Origin: Anaerolineales bacterium UBA3940
GTDB taxonomy: Bacteria; Chloroflexota; Anaerolineae; Aggregatilineales; UBA3940
Assembly (NCBI GenBank): GCA_002385675.1
Contig: DGDY01000302.1
Location: 1-7,325 of the forward strand
Direction: 5' to 3'
Length of the DNA stretch: 7,325 bases
This document shows, in pieces, positions 1 to 5,753 of this stretch; position 1 is the stretch's first letter; each line of letters starts with the position of its first letter. Position numbers and translations under genes: made by a program. The notes below the pieces were generated by a model. The model saw nothing but the letters and a program-made list of their open reading frames with translations. It was not told where the DNA came from and did not search any database.

Positions 1-1
1 A

Positions 2-430
2 GATGATGGCGTCGGCAGTGATGAGGAGGGGGCGCTGCTGCCGATTGAAGATGAGATTACCTTCATCCGCGAGACCGGCATCTACTGCTACGCGCCGCCC
101 ATCGGTACGGCGCACGGGTTCTACAAGGCAGCCCCGTCCATCCGCTACGAGCGCCTGCAGCAGTTGGTGGAGGCCACTCAGATGCCGATGGTGCTGCACG
201 GGGGCACCGGGCTTTCGCCCGAGGTTTTCCAGCGCCTGATCGCGCTCGGCACGGCCAAGGTGAACATCTCCACCGACCTCAAGAAGACCTACGCCGACGG
301 CTTCCGCACCTACCTTGAAGAAAAGCCCACCGAATATAACCCGCTCAAGCTCATCGGCTCAGTGCGGGACGACGTGAAGCGGCTGGCGCAGGGCTATTTT
401 AAAATCTTCGGCAGCGAGGGTAAGGCATGA
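2..430 (+). CDS. Class II (zinc) ketose-bisphosphate aldolase, GatY/KbaY type, 3' part only
   Basis: The gene enters from the left edge, so only the last 142 residues are present. The enzyme family reversibly condenses dihydroxyacetone phosphate with an aldehyde (glyceraldehyde 3-phosphate for fructose- or tagatose-bisphosphate aldolases) in the cytoplasm. Visible family motifs are GTAHGFY, with a zinc-ligand His at 113-115; LHGGTGL, with a second zinc-ligand His at 197-199; and KVNISTD from 257, the DHAP phosphate-binding segment. The protein ends in FGSEGKA, a tail typical of the GatY/KbaY/fructose-bisphosphate aldolase branch of about 280-300 residues, so roughly half is missing. Its TGA lies inside the ATGA that starts the next gene, which implies translational coupling with the CbbY-like phosphatase. 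The family is certain. The sugar (fructose, tagatose or another ketose bisphosphate) is not resolved. Confidence 0.93.
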   Translation, partial: DDGVGSDEEGALLPIEDEITFIRETGIYCYAPPIGTAHGFYKAAPSIRYERLQQLVEATQMPMVLHGGTGLSPEVFQRLIALGTAKVNISTDLKKTYADGFRTYLEEKPTEYNPLKLIGSVRDDVKRLAQGYFKIFGSEGKA

Positions 431-1215
431 CGTACACACTCATCTTCGACTGTGACGGCGTTCTGGCCGACACTGAGCGCGACGGCCACCTGGTTGCGTT
501 CAACCAGATGTGGCGCGAGAACGGCGTCAACTGGCAGTGGACCCTGGAGCAGTACGCCGAGAAGGTCAAGATCGGCGGCGGCAAGGAGCGCATGTTCAGC
601 CTCGGCAAGGACGAGGACTTCCGCGCGGTCTACGACGTGCCGGACTCCGAGGATGAGTGGTGGGAGACCGTCCTGCGCTGGCACAAGCGCAAGAGCGAGA
701 TCTATAAGGAACTCATTGCCTCCGGGGCTATCCCCGGGCGGCCCGGCGTGAAGCGTCTCGCCGAAGAGGCGCTGGCAGCAGGCTGGAACTGCGTGGTCTG
801 CTCCACGTCGGCGTTGCCCTCCGTGCAGGCCGTACTCAACTACGTCATGGGTGAAGAAACGGCGGCTAAGTTCGCCGGGGTCTTCGCCGGGGATATGGTG
901 AAGGCCAAGAAGCCCGCCCCCGACATCTACAACCTCGCAGTTGAGCGCCTGAACCTCGACCCTGCGGATTGCATCGTCGTGGAGGACTCGCGCAATGGCC
1001 TGCTGGCGGCGGTCGCCGCGGGCATGACATGCATCATCACGTTCAACGACCTCACCAAAGACGAGGACTTCTCCGAGGCGGCGATGGTCCTCTCCAGCCT
1101 GGGCGACCCCGGCGTGGAGGAAGCTGTCGTCGTGCAGAACCGCACCGACGCCCGCCCGGAAGGCTATGTCACGGTCGAGGATTTGGAGAGAGTTCTGGCT
1201 AGCCGGAAGGGTTAG
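427..1215 (+). CDS. cbbY: CbbY-type HAD phosphatase (xylulose-1,5-bisphosphate phosphatase family)
   Basis: A 262-residue HAD-superfamily hydrolase. CbbY of Rhodobacter and plants dephosphorylates xylulose 1,5-bisphosphate, a misfire product and inhibitor of Rubisco. HAD motif I is DCDGVLADTE, with nucleophile D8 and acid/base D10. Motif II is CSTS at 125-128, motif III Lys is K162 in AKKPAPDIYNLA, and motif IV is VVEDS at 184-188, where E186 and D187 hold Mg2+. Between motifs I and II is a helical cap carrying GGGKER at 50-55, the CbbY signature. From memory, stretches such as KIGGGKERM, GMTCI and the DEDF segment match plant chloroplast CbbY closely, more so than generic phosphoglycolate phosphatases or beta-phosphoglucomutases. 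The ATG overlaps the aldolase stop by four bases, with GAGGG at 416-420 as a likely ribosome binding site. No Rubisco gene is in the window, so the physiological substrate is open; another ketose bisphosphate or monophosphate is possible. Confidence 0.88.
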   Translation: MTYTLIFDCDGVLADTERDGHLVAFNQMWRENGVNWQWTLEQYAEKVKIGGGKERMFSLGKDEDFRAVYDVPDSEDEWWETVLRWHKRKSEIYKELIASGAIPGRPGVKRLAEEALAAGWNCVVCSTSALPSVQAVLNYVMGEETAAKFAGVFAGDMVKAKKPAPDIYNLAVERLNLDPADCIVVEDSRNGLLAAVAAGMTCIITFNDLTKDEDFSEAAMVLSSLGDPGVEEAVVVQNRTDARPEGYVTVEDLERVLASRKG

Positions 1216-1292
1216 CCTGGCTCCAGCGTACGGAGGTGTCTGCGCATCACATTCATACCTCAACGTCCGATTTGACCTGCTGTAGTGCCATG

Positions 1293-1322
1293 CTGCGCGG
1301 GGCGGTTGCAGCCGCGGCGCAG
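1293..1322 (+). other. GC-rich intergenic hairpin upstream of dhaL
   Basis: In the 156-bp gap between the phosphatase and dhaL, CTGCGC at 1293-1298 pairs with GCGCAG at 1317-1322. An inner GCGG/CCGC stem closes a six-base loop, with a 3x1 internal loop between the two stems. There is no following T-run, so it is a poor intrinsic terminator. It may instead mark an mRNA processing or stability boundary. No convincing -35/-10 pair was seen in this gap. Confidence 0.4.
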
Positions 1323-1371
1323 TACAGAACATCGGGCCCAGGCCTACGTCTGATCACTGAAGGAGACGAAT

Positions 1372-2028
1372 ATGTCACGAACCTCTCTTGAAACGATTGA
1401 GCTCATCATCCGCACGATGGCTGAAGTGGCGTTCGAGAACCGTGCCTACTTCTGCGAGCTGGATGGCGTGGTAGGCGACGGCGACTTCGGTAACTCGCTC
1501 GCGACAGGGTTCGAAGCCATCACCGTGACCAACTGGGACAAACTCGACCGGTCATCCCCCGGGAACTTCCTCAAGGCTGTGGCGATGACCTTCATGGGCA
1601 ACGTGGGCGGTGTGTCCGGGTCGGTCTGGGGGACGGCTTTCCTGCGTGCCGGGGTGAAGGCCGGCGACAAACAAGAGCTTACGATGGACGACGTGCACGA
1701 GATGCTCTGGGCGGCCATCGAGGGCATGAAGCAGCGCGGCAAGTCGGACCTGGGCGATAAGACCCTGCTCGATGCTTTTGTCCCCGCGGTTGAAGCGTTC
1801 GAGAAGACTATCCAGAACGGTGGCTCCACCCTTGACGCCTTGCGAGAGGCGGCAGTGGTGGCGCGAGCAAAGACAGAAGAGATCAAACCCTGGCAGGCCA
1901 AGCGTGGCCGTGCCTCGTACACGGGTGAGCGAAGCTGCAACACCTATGATGCCGGGTCGATTGCGATTGCGATGATAGCTGAGCGTCTGGTTGAAGTGTG
2001 GGAGGCCGAGCAGCAGCTCGCCACCTAG
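1372..2028 (+). CDS. dhaL: Dihydroxyacetone kinase subunit L-like (DAK2 domain)
   Basis: A 218-residue, single-domain DhaL protein (E. coli DhaL is about 210). DhaL is the nucleotide-binding, all-helical subunit that passes phosphate to the ketose held covalently by DhaK. Motifs in order: ELDGVVGDGDFG at 29-40, where D31, D36 and D38 match the three Mg-ADP aspartates of E. coli DhaL; GGVSGSVWGT at 79-88, a nucleotide-binding loop; GDKTLLDAF at 128-136; and GRASYTGERS at 179-188, then a DAGS segment. The His that usually follows the third Asp (GDGDHG) is Phe39 here. The start is set by AAGGAG at 1360-1365, six bases upstream. The DhaK partner is encoded at 3529, beyond the transaldolase gene. 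No DhaM phosphoryl carrier is in the window, so ATP versus PEP/PTS as donor is undetermined. The family call is firm. Substrate could be dihydroxyacetone or a related ketose such as erythrulose. Confidence 0.92.
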   Translation: MSRTSLETIELIIRTMAEVAFENRAYFCELDGVVGDGDFGNSLATGFEAITVTNWDKLDRSSPGNFLKAVAMTFMGNVGGVSGSVWGTAFLRAGVKAGDKQELTMDDVHEMLWAAIEGMKQRGKSDLGDKTLLDAFVPAVEAFEKTIQNGGSTLDALREAAVVARAKTEEIKPWQAKRGRASYTGERSCNTYDAGSIAIAMIAERLVEVWEAEQQLAT

Positions 2029-2067
2029 ATAGGCGCTGACCGTAGCTGACTACCGACTTGCAATCCC

Positions 2068-2100
2068 CGGTGTCGGAGCGCTCGTGCGCTCCTGGCACCG
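2068..2100 (+). other. Strong intergenic hairpin upstream of the transaldolase gene
   Basis: Fourteen paired bases: CGGTGTC plus GGAGCGC on the left (2068-2081), a TCGT loop, then GCGCTCC and GGCACCG on the right (2086-2100). There is one bulged T at 2093 and one T-G wobble. It lies in the 178-bp gap 40 bases after the dhaL stop. It lacks a T-tract, so it may terminate weakly, block 3' exonucleases after dhaL, or act in attenuation. The remaining gap (2101-2192) shows no other clear element and no good -35/-10 pair. Confidence 0.6.
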
Positions 2101-2206
2101 CCACTTCGATCCCTCGCCCCTTTATCCGCATTCAGCTTGAGCCTGCATTCTCTGGTGCCAGACGTCTTATCCTCACCGTGTACTTTGAGTTCGGGAGGAC
2201 TCTGGT

Positions 2207-3433
2207 ATGACAGAAGACCCGATTACAAGGCTCACACAAGTTCATCCGGACCTCGAAATCTGGTGGGACTCCTCCCCGCTTGTCTACGACAAGTGGGCAG
2301 AGAAGATGGTGCAGAACGCGCCCCCCGAGAAGAGGCCCGCGCTGCAGGAGCAGCTACAGCGGCTCTATAACACGCAGGATCCGGTCAACAGTATCGTGCG
2401 GGGCTGCACCACCAACCCACCCCTCTCGCTGACCGCCATCAAGAGCGACCCCGACTTCTGGGATCCGTGGATTGACGAGCTGATCTACAGCCATCCGGAC
2501 CTGACCACAGAGGAGCTTGCCTGGCTGACGTACAAGGAGGTGGTCAAGCGGGGCGCTGCCATGATGCTGCCCATCTGGGAGGCGTCAGGCGGGCGCTACG
2601 GCTGGATCTCCGGCCAGCTTGACCCGCGCCTGTTCACCGAAGTCGATGTGATGGTGGAGCAGGCCGAGGAACTGAGCGCCCTGCACCCCAACGTCATGAT
2701 CAAGGTCCCGGCCAGCACAGAAGGTATCCAGGTGCTGGAGATCCTCGCCTCGAAGGGCATCTCGACCAACACCACAACCTGCTTCACGCTGCCGCAGATC
2801 ATGGCGTCGGCCAGGGCGACGGCTCGCGGCCTGAACTGCGTCCAGCGAGGCTCGTACTTCGTCCCTGAAACCGTTGACCACACCAGGTGGCGGGCGGTTA
2901 TCACCATGATGATTGGCCGCCTCACCGAGCACCCGGCGCTGATGGTGCAGGCGGAGCGGCGCGGCATCAACGTGACATGGCAGGACCGGCACTGGCTGGG
3001 GATTGCCATCTTCCAGCGGGCCTACCGCCTGCTGAAGGAAGAGGGCCTGCCCAGCAAGATGCTGGCCTGCTCGATGCGGCAGGGCCCGCTGGTTGCGGGT
3101 AAGCCCCGCTTCTGGGACATCGAGAAGCTGGCGGGCGATGTCGTGTTCACCTGCCCACCCTACGTGCTGGAGCCGTTCTTCGAGATAGGGGACGACCTAG
3201 TCTTTGAGAACATTGAGGACGTACAGGTTCCACAGCACGTACTCGACAAAATGCTCCAGATCCCCTACGCCCTGCAGGCCTACGATCCGAACGGCATGTG
3301 GCTCGAACAGTTCAATACTCACCCCGCTACCATCGCGACGGTGGAGAAATTCTCCGCAGCGTTGGACGGCCTTGAAGCGTACGTCGGCGAGCGGGTAGCA
3401 GTTGTAAGAGGAGGTGAACCGGCAACAGCTTGA
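2207..3433 (+). CDS. tal: Transaldolase, long (about 400-residue) variant
   Basis: A 408-residue transaldolase-family class I (Schiff-base) enzyme, about 90 residues longer than E. coli TalB. The family moves a dihydroxyacetone unit between ketose and aldose phosphates in the non-oxidative pentose phosphate pathway. Visible landmarks: WWDSSPL at 19-25, where D21 fits the catalytic Asp; CTTNPPLSL at 67-75, matching the TTNPS motif; and NVMIKVPASTEG at 162-173, with K166 as Schiff-base lysine. NTTTCFT at 188-194 and IGRLTEHP at 236-243 follow, with R238 fitting a phosphate-binding Arg. CSMRQGP at 288-294 has S289 and R291 matching the SxR phosphate site. These phosphate-binding residues argue for a true transaldolase rather than a short fructose-6-phosphate aldolase. 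A GGGAGG site at 2193-2198, eight bases upstream, fixes the ATG. It sits between dhaL and dhaK, suggesting it makes or uses the C3 unit the kinase handles. The exact acceptor is unknown. Confidence 0.9.
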   Translation: MTEDPITRLTQVHPDLEIWWDSSPLVYDKWAEKMVQNAPPEKRPALQEQLQRLYNTQDPVNSIVRGCTTNPPLSLTAIKSDPDFWDPWIDELIYSHPDLTTEELAWLTYKEVVKRGAAMMLPIWEASGGRYGWISGQLDPRLFTEVDVMVEQAEELSALHPNVMIKVPASTEGIQVLEILASKGISTNTTTCFTLPQIMASARATARGLNCVQRGSYFVPETVDHTRWRAVITMMIGRLTEHPALMVQAERRGINVTWQDRHWLGIAIFQRAYRLLKEEGLPSKMLACSMRQGPLVAGKPRFWDIEKLAGDVVFTCPPYVLEPFFEIGDDLVFENIEDVQVPQHVLDKMLQIPYALQAYDPNGMWLEQFNTHPATIATVEKFSAALDGLEAYVGERVAVVRGGEPATA

Positions 3434-3444
3434 GATCCTAACAA

Positions 3445-3474
3445 CCCTGCGAGACTGAATCTCGGGAGGCAGGG
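3445..3474 (+). other. Intergenic hairpin between tal and dhaK
   Basis: CCCTGC at 3445-3450 pairs with GCAGGG at 3469-3474, and GAGA at 3451-3454 pairs with TCTC at 3460-3463 around a five-base loop. A five-base bulge (GGGAG) sits on the 3' side. It occupies the front of the 95-bp gap. No T-run follows, so a processing or stability role is likelier than termination. It is weaker than the two hairpins further upstream. Confidence 0.35.
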
Positions 3475-3514
3475 CCCGCAATACGCAGCTTAACCACCTT
3501 CACCGCATCACAAA

Positions 3515-3520
3515 AAGGAG
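3515..3520 (+). promoter_or_regulatory. Ribosome binding site that decides the GTG start of dhaK
   Basis: AAGGAG (in the run AAAAAGGAG) lies eight bases before GTG at 3529. The nearest ATG in frame, at 3541, is 20 bases away, so GTG is the better start. Confidence 0.75.
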
Positions 3521-3528
3521 ATAAGCAA

Positions 3529-4572
3529 GTGAAAAAGTTGATGAATGACCCCAAGCAGTTTGTTCCTGAGATGATGAAGGGTCTTGCTGCAGCCAACCCG
3601 GATACGATCAAGTGGGTGCCCGAGTACAATTTGATCATGCGGGCTGACGCTCCCAACCCCGACAAGGTTTCGATCATCCAGGGCTCTGGCTCCGGGCATG
3701 AGCCGGCCCACATTATGGTTGTGGGCAAGGGCATGCTCGACGCTGCCTGCCCCGGTGACGTGTTCGCCGCCCCGCCGATGGGCAACGTCGTCGAAACCTC
3801 CAAGCTCCTCAACTCGCCCAAGGGCATCCTCCACATCGTCAACAACTACAGCGGCGACCGGATGTCGTTCGAGACGGCGGCAGAGATGCTGGAGGCCGAG
3901 GGCATCCAGGTCAAGACCATCTACGTCGACGACGACGTGGCGGTGCAGGACAGCACCTACACGGTTGGTCGCCGGGGTGTGGCGGGCAACTTCTTTGTCA
4001 TCAAGGCCGTGGGCGCCTGCGCCGAGGAAGGTGCGTCGCTGGACGAGCTTGTCGAGCTTGGCAAGAAGGTCAACTCGGTGACGCGCTCGATGGGCATGGC
4101 GCTTAGCGGCTGTACGCCTCCGGCCAAGGGCGAGCCGATCTTCACCCTCGCGGAAGACGAGATGGAGATGGGCGTCGGCATCCATGGCGAGCCGGGCCGC
4201 GCCCGCAAGAAGCTGGTCAGCGCGAACGAGATCGTCGACGAGATGCTCCAGGCCATCCTGTCCGACCGCAAGCCCATCTTCGACGAGGATGGCAACGAGA
4301 TCGGTCGGGAGGACCCGGTCTTTAATGAGGGCGACGAGGTCGCGCTGATGGTCAACGGGCTTGGCGGCACGCCGATCTCCGAGCTGTACCTGGTTTACGG
4401 CATTGCCCATGAGATGCTGGAGAACAAGGGGATCAAGGTGTGGCGCAGCTACGTGGGCGAGTACTGCACGTCGCTGGAGATGGCAGGCATGTCCATCACG
4501 CTGTGCAAGGTGGACGACGAGCTCAAAGAGCTGTTCCTGGCCCCCGCCGAGATCCCGATCCGCGTCTTCTAG
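3529..4572 (+). CDS. dhaK: Dihydroxyacetone kinase subunit K-like (DAK1 domain)
   Basis: A 347-residue substrate-binding subunit of a DAK-family kinase (E. coli DhaK is about 356). DhaK holds a short ketose as a covalent hemiaminal on a His while DhaL phosphorylates it. Motifs in order: GSGSGHEPAH at 52-61, with H57 matching E. coli H56; GMLDAACPGDVFAAPP at 68-83; NNYSGDRMSFE at 105-115, with D110 matching catalytic D109; and DDDVAVQDS at 134-142, then GRRGVAGN. MGMALSGC at 188-195 follows, then GVGIHGEPG at 215-223, where H219 matches the hemiaminal-forming H218, and YCTSLEMAG near the C-terminus. All catalytic residues are present, so it should be active. It is the last gene of the block and is followed by a strong terminator hairpin. 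The subunits are not fused (single-chain ATP-dependent kinases are about 550-580 residues) and are separated by tal, an unusual order. Dihydroxyacetone is the default substrate; erythrulose-type ketotetroses are an alternative. Confidence 0.94.
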   Translation: MKKLMNDPKQFVPEMMKGLAAANPDTIKWVPEYNLIMRADAPNPDKVSIIQGSGSGHEPAHIMVVGKGMLDAACPGDVFAAPPMGNVVETSKLLNSPKGILHIVNNYSGDRMSFETAAEMLEAEGIQVKTIYVDDDVAVQDSTYTVGRRGVAGNFFVIKAVGACAEEGASLDELVELGKKVNSVTRSMGMALSGCTPPAKGEPIFTLAEDEMEMGVGIHGEPGRARKKLVSANEIVDEMLQAILSDRKPIFDEDGNEIGREDPVFNEGDEVALMVNGLGGTPISELYLVYGIAHEMLENKGIKVWRSYVGEYCTSLEMAGMSITLCKVDDELKELFLAPAEIPIRVF

Positions 4573-4605
4573 TGCCCTGCCAAACGCACCGTTTCCCTCT
4601 ATAGC

Positions 4606-4634
4606 CAAGAGCCAGGCCCCGCGCCTGGCTCTTG
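4606..4634. terminator. Bidirectional terminator-like hairpin between convergent genes
   Basis: A perfect 12-bp stem, CAAGAGCCAGGC at 4606-4617 and GCCTGGCTCTTG at 4623-4634, with a CCCGC loop. It sits 34 bases after the dhaK stop and 20 bases before the hydrolase stop on the other strand, where a shared terminator is expected. There is no long T-tract on either side, so the call rests on stem strength and position. Confidence 0.75.
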
Positions 4635-4653
4635 CCATTCCCTGAACTTGCCC

Positions 4654-5502
4654 CTATGCTTGCCCGGAGAAGAACTCGATCAGCACTGGCACCAGCGCCG
4701 CCGGGGCCACCGCATGAGTCTGACCGGGCAGCACGCGGTGCTCGGCGTGCGGCAGGTTGCTGACAATCGCCTTCGCCGCCGTGTGGAAAAACGGCTCGCT
4801 GTCCCCGCCGGTGATCACCAGCGTTGGCGCTGTGACAGACGCCCACTGACCGGCTGGAAGCGGCTTGCCCTGCATGAACTCCCGGACGATCAGACCATCG
4901 TAGGCCAGCGTGTGCGCGACCTTCTCCAGGTCCGACCAGGACGGCGGCTGCATCGCCTCGTCGTCGGCGGGCGCGGCAGCGGGCGGCGCATTGCGCATCC
5001 CGGCGACAAACTCGCGCGGGATGCCCACGGCGTCGACCATGAAGATCTCGACTGCGGTTCCCGGCTGTCCGTCGGCGATAGCTGCGTTCAGCCGCTCGAC
5101 GTAGTCCGCCGGAAGCGGCGGGCGACTGTCGTCAAGGATGAGCGGCGGCTCGTACAGTGATAGCCTGGCGACCTTGTCCGCGAGGCGGCTGGCGGCTTCC
5201 AGCGCGAGCACCGCCCCCGAGGAAAACCCGTGGACAAAGGCCGTGCCGCCTGTCGCGTCGATCAGCGCCTCGATGTCCTCAACCTCGCGCTCGACTGCGT
5301 ATGGCGGCGTATCCGTGCTCTCCCCCCGCCCCCGGCGATCGTAGTCGATCACGGTGAAGCGCTCCGAGAGCAGCCGGGCGAAGGGGTTCTCGCCCGTGGA
5401 GGGGCGCATGGCGAGCGCGCCGCCCACAAGGATCAGCGGCGGCCCCTCGCCGATCCGGTCATACCCGATGATCGTTCCATCCCTTGAGGTGACCGTGCTC
5501 AT
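4654..5502 (-). CDS. Alpha/beta-hydrolase-fold enzyme
   Basis: A 282-residue cytoplasmic alpha/beta hydrolase with no signal peptide. The catalytic triad is readable: nucleophile S94 in HGFSSGA (91-97), D234 in ITGGDSEPFF, and H263 in GQTHAV. The early strand LILVGGAL (23-30) takes the place of the usual HG oxyanion-hole motif. DYDRRGRGES (53-62) is the conserved turn after the next strand. Residues about 125-205 form the lid and probably determine substrate. The family includes esterases, lactonases, haloperoxidase-like and C-C hydrolases, so the substrate cannot be named. It converges on dhaK and is probably monocistronic. Regulation is strongly suggested by the palindrome-filled consensus promoter upstream. 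The ATG gives the usual family N-terminus, although the ribosome binding site is unusually distant (12 bases). Confidence 0.9.
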   Translation of the reverse strand: MSTVTSRDGTIIGYDRIGEGPPLILVGGALAMRPSTGENPFARLLSERFTVIDYDRRGRGESTDTPPYAVEREVEDIEALIDATGGTAFVHGFSSGAVLALEAASRLADKVARLSLYEPPLILDDSRPPLPADYVERLNAAIADGQPGTAVEIFMVDAVGIPREFVAGMRNAPPAAAPADDEAMQPPSWSDLEKVAHTLAYDGLIVREFMQGKPLPAGQWASVTAPTLVITGGDSEPFFHTAAKAIVSNLPHAEHRVLPGQTHAVAPAALVPVLIEFFSGQA

Positions 5503-5514
5503 AGTGCTGTCCGA

Positions 5515-5520
5515 CTCCTT
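5515..5520 (-). promoter_or_regulatory. Ribosome binding site of the alpha/beta hydrolase, unusually spaced
   Basis: Read on -, AAGGAG is followed by 12 bases before the ATG at 5502. That is longer than the usual 5-9. No other start codon in frame lies closer, and the protein N-terminus looks right, so the start is kept. Confidence 0.5.
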
Positions 5521-5579
5521 CCCGATTGCATACCGCCCGTGTGAACCTCGAAATAGATATTAAGTATCGGAATAAACTC

Positions 5580-5609
5580 ATTATACGTAAGCTATAGCTT
5601 ACATGTCAA
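5580..5609 (-). promoter_or_regulatory. Consensus sigma-70-type promoter of the alpha/beta hydrolase
   Basis: On -, the -35 box is TTGACA (5609-5604) and the -10 box is TATAAT (5585-5580). Both match the consensus exactly, with an 18-base spacer. The predicted start of transcription is near 5573, giving a leader of about 70 bases before the ATG at 5502. The surrounding DNA (about 5545-5605) is much more AT-rich than the rest of the window, as expected of a promoter. Confidence 0.85.
5587..5602. promoter_or_regulatory. Perfect 16-bp palindrome (probable operator) inside the promoter spacer
   Basis: GTAAGCTATAGCTTAC reads identically on both strands and fills 16 of the 18 spacer bases between the -35 and -10 boxes. 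A dimeric repressor bound here would occlude RNA polymerase. The regulator family is not identifiable from the site, and no regulator gene is in the window. The spacer is shorter than the 19-20 bases typical of MerR-activated promoters. Confidence 0.75.
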
Positions 5610-5753
5610 GCCCCGATACCGGCATCTCCGTGCCGTTCACGCGGGGCACGTTGCAGCCGTCCCGCTCTCAGGGTACCATCGTCCACGGCTTCGACCTCAT
5701 CAAACGAACCATCATCACGCCATACACACTCTGTCCCCGGGGAAGTTCCGCTT

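Noticed and set aside
1272..1300. Promoter before dhaL with a TTGACC -35-like box
   Set aside because: No TATAAT-like -10 box is found 16-19 bases downstream; that stretch is GC-rich hairpin.
394..1332. Long open frame on - (312 codons) across the CbbY gene
   Set aside because: It is a compositional shadow of a GC-rich gene. The + frame carries all HAD motifs, while the - translation is low-complexity and matches no family I recognise.
2068..2100. Classical intrinsic terminator after dhaL
   Set aside because: The stem is strong, but no T-tract follows and the downstream genes are functionally linked. It was kept as a hairpin of uncertain role.
2207..3433. Fructose-6-phosphate aldolase or a sulfo-transaldolase for sulfoquinovose
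   Set aside because: The protein is far longer than the roughly 220-residue aldolases and keeps the full transaldolase phosphate site. No sulfosugar isomerase, sulfoquinovosidase or sulfonate exporter is in the window.
3508..4638. Long open frame on - (376 codons) across dhaK
   Set aside because: Antisense shadow. The + frame has every DhaK catalytic residue, and the - frame would start in the terminator region.
5580..5609. MerR-family activated promoter
   Set aside because: MerR sites sit in 19-20 base spacers that make the promoter weak until activated. Here the spacer is 18 and both boxes are consensus, which fits repression better.
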